From contig OY856412.1 of NCBI GenBank assembly GCA_963693085.1, positions 1,057,558,244 to 1,057,622,243 on the forward strand: a stretch of DNA of 64,000 nucleotides, given 5' to 3'. Both the position numbers and the translations under genes were made by a program. Origin of the DNA: Alisma plantago-aquatica. Taxonomy: Eukaryota > Streptophyta > Magnoliopsida > Alismatales > Alismataceae. This document shows positions 62,120-64,000 of the stretch, piece by piece (the first letter of the stretch is position 1; every line of letters begins with the position of its first letter). The notes beneath the pieces are model-generated. The model saw nothing but the letters and a program-made list of their open reading frames with translations, was not told the origin of the DNA and searched no databases.

Positions 62120-62350
62120 ATATACAAGTTTCTGACCAAATACTCAGCCGTGTAGGCTCTTCGGGCACACCCCAATATGGTAAACCCAAGAAAATGTTGA
62201 TGATGTAAGAAATGGTAAGCCACTTACGCATGCACGCAGGAGCCGCTGTATGATGAGCTTAAAGATTTCCAACGAGTGCTTTCTAGGAACTAAACCCAGT
62301 GCCTTCATTGAGGATAGCCAAGCCACTACAACTGAGCTGCTCCTCGCTGG
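62120..62350 (-). mobile_element. Possible tRNA-derived SINE (- strand)
   Basis: On the minus strand CAGCTCAGTTGTAGTGG (62339-62323) resembles an RNA polymerase III box A, and GGTTTAGTTCC (62296-62286) resembles box B. About 25 bases separate them, slightly short for a tRNA. The following ~150 bp contain GGGGTGTGCCCG and CCTACACGGCTGAG, typical of plant SINE bodies as far as I recall. No tRNA cloverleaf forms. The 3' end and target duplication were not found. Confidence 0.45.
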
Positions 62351-62446
62351 CTGGAAAATGAATATTGATCCGCCCTTATTTGTATCAAAACTAAAACTGT
62401 ATAATATTTTTAACTCCTTATCCTTGGTGAATTCGGTTTAGTGAGA

Positions 62447-63121
62447 GATCTCACTAACTGAACTGAAACATCCGGTGAACCAAACTGGATTAGGTGCTAT
62501 AAAATTAAATTCAGTTGCCAGTTTGTGGCCGAAACTGAATTCAACAAATTGACCGCAACGGATCTACATTAACCAAATCGAGGCGTTCAACCTGATTCTT
62601 TTGTTAATAAATAATAAATGGTTTGAAAAGTTTATTACAGTGGACGGGAGACAAGATACCGATATATGGTAATAAATGTTAATGCTCTATCATAACCATT
62701 GCCCCTTGAACGATGTGTTTTTAACGATCGTATTTTGATAACACACTTGAAAATACCTCGTTATACAAACAAGATAGTTGCATTAGTGATCTCACTAACT
62801 GAACTGGAACATCCGGTTAACCAAACTGGATCGACATCTACTAAAATTTAATTTAGTTACCAGTTTGTAGCCAAAACTGAATTAAACAAATTGACCAAAA
62901 TGGATCTACATTAACCAGATTTCGACCTGATTCTTTTGTTTAATAAATAATACATCGTTTTACTTTATTACAGGGGACGGGAGGCAAGGTACCAATTTAT
63001 GATAATAAATGTTAATACTCTTATCAAAACCATTGCCACTTGAACGATGTATTTTTAACGATCGTATGTTGATAACACACTTGAAAATACCTCGTTATAC
63101 AAACAAGATAGTTGCATTAGT
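62447..63121. repeat. Tandem duplication downstream of the host gene
   Basis: Two direct units, 62447-62787 (341 bp) and 62788-63121 (334 bp), both running from GATCTCACTAACTGAACTG to GATAGTTGCATTAGT. They differ by scattered substitutions and small indels. No coding frame, terminal inverted repeat or known repeat family was seen. The second unit ends about 35 bp from the predicted polyadenylation signal of the gene at 63316-64000. Confidence 0.9.
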
Positions 63122-63154
63122 AGGATGGGTAATTGTCTTAGTTAGAATGCTTGA

Positions 63155-63160
63155 TTTATT
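63155..63160 (-). terminator. Polyadenylation signal of host gene
   Basis: TTTATT on the plus strand reads AATAAA on the minus strand, about 155 bases after the stop codon at 63316, a normal 3' UTR length. Confidence 0.5.
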
Positions 63161-63315
63161 AATACAAAGAAGAAGTGTTTGAAAGGGTTTCATTAAGAGT
63201 AGATACACAGAAGTGAGATGCTTTAGAACCCAGCCCAGACAATACAGATACAAGAGAGGCTGTAGGCTTGCAGCTGCCATTGTCAAGAAGACAAATGAAC
63301 CACCATAACGCGTGG

Positions 63316-64000
63316 CTAACCAAGCCACTGCTGGGCTTTGCGCTCACCCCCACCTCCAACACTACTCCTGATACTAATCTTCTCATTTGCATATCGTTCC
63401 TGAAGACGTTCAAAAGCAGTCATGTCAAGCTTGCCCGTGACTGACTTCCCTTGTTTCCTTCTAATCTGCTGCTCTCTTATGGAAGCCCAAAGCTTTTCGA
63501 CTGCCTCTCTCTGTTTGCAAGTAAACCTAGTGATGTTATCAAAAGCATGCTTGACCAGAAGATCAATAACCGTTTGTGCCCTGCAAAAAGTATATATATA
63601 CATGACAAGAATGGTTAGTGGTTATATCTTATAACCACAACGTATTTTGGATTAAATTCAGTAGACCATCAATGACTGCAGTAAGAAAACTTACCATGCA
63701 ACTTTATAGCGCTCTGCAGCAACCTCTAAACAGAGAATCAGAGCTTCTCTTTGTGACTTGAGAAATCTCCTCTCCTCTTCCTCGATAATTTCCTTGGAAA
63801 GAGTCTCTTTCTTCGCTTTTATTTTCTCAACCTTCTTAGATGTGTCTGGAAGCAGTGCATTCAAACCAAAAGGATCCAATGCTTCCTTGTTTGATTCAAG
63901 ATCATCTTGGTTTTCAACGGCCACATATTCTTGCTCAGTTTTCAATGCAGACTCCTCTTTATCATCGGCTGGAGTAGCAACAGAGAGGTTGCATATTGCT
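63316..64000 (-). CDS. Conserved plant protein of unknown function, 3' end of gene (partial)
   Basis: Two exons are visible: 63695-64000 (runs off the window) and 63316-63580. The 114-bp intron has donor GCATG|GTAAGT and acceptor TTTTTGCAG|GGCAC; a Trp codon is split across it. The joined C-terminal ~190 residues are acidic at first, contain DPFGLNALLPDTSKK, then a Lys/Glu-rich helix (KAKKETLSKEIIEEEERR), then a helical basic part (KHAFDNITRF, LWASIREQQIRRKQGK), ending KAQQWLG. No enzyme motif or membrane segment is visible. It looks like a widely conserved plant nuclear or cytosolic protein of unannotated function; I recall similar proteins in other plants but cannot name one securely. It is the only host gene in the window. 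Confidence 0.8.

Noticed and set aside
62286..62340. tRNA gene on the minus strand
   Set aside because: Box A- and B-like motifs are present but no acceptor stem or anticodon arm can be drawn; a SINE is more likely.

Overview
The window is nuclear DNA of a flowering plant, about 98% of it transposon-derived. The evidence is Ty1/copia and Ty3/gypsy retrotransposons of plant lineages, long non-autonomous LTR elements, three Cassandra-type TRIMs (short LTRs carrying a 5S rRNA-like segment), Met-tRNA-type primer sites, and one spliced host gene fragment at the right edge. I cannot name the species. Assignments come from reading motifs and comparing repeated segments by eye; no database search was run.

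Layout. 1-6016: 3' part of a SIRE-like copia element (+ strand): end of gag, a hairpin-rich spacer, an uninterrupted 1021-residue pol, four polypurine runs and the 3' LTR. 6440-53134: a nested stack inside an LTR of a family called here LARD2 (- strand; pieces 6440-7632 and 49156-53134). A chromodomain-type gypsy element (-, 7633-49155, target duplication ATAAG) sits in that LTR. A Tork/Angela-like copia element (+, 11650 to about 47860) sits in the gypsy element. Two elements sit in that copia: LARD1 (18180-28967, duplication AATAG) in its reverse transcriptase, and a triple-LTR LARD2 array (30980-47667, duplication AGTTC) in its 3' LTR. A Cassandra element (43358-44134, duplication TTGAC) sits in the third LARD2 LTR. 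A SIRE-family solo LTR (49944-51466, duplication CTAGG) is a separate insertion in the outermost LTR. 53135-57143: decayed gypsy pol (+) broken by two head-to-head Cassandra copies, followed by what is probably its own LTR. 60176-60400: compound microsatellite. About 62120-62350: possible tRNA-derived SINE (-). 62447-63121: 340-bp tandem duplication. 63316-64000: last two exons (as far as visible) of a conserved plant gene of unknown function (-).

How parts relate. Only the SIRE-like pol is still a long open frame. The Angela-like and gypsy proteins are broken by stops, frameshifts and lost catalytic residues. LARD1 and LARD2 encode no complete protein and would have depended on enzymes of autonomous relatives; LARD1 still ends in a fragment resembling a gypsy integrase tail. 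Several unrelated families in this stack carry clusters of short inverted repeats in their LTRs (TCGGTCGA/TCGACCGA, GTCGAGTT/AACTCGAC, CCCATCTCA/TGAGATG, ACCC/GGGT around ACTC). With the triple-LTR array, these are the most unusual observations here.
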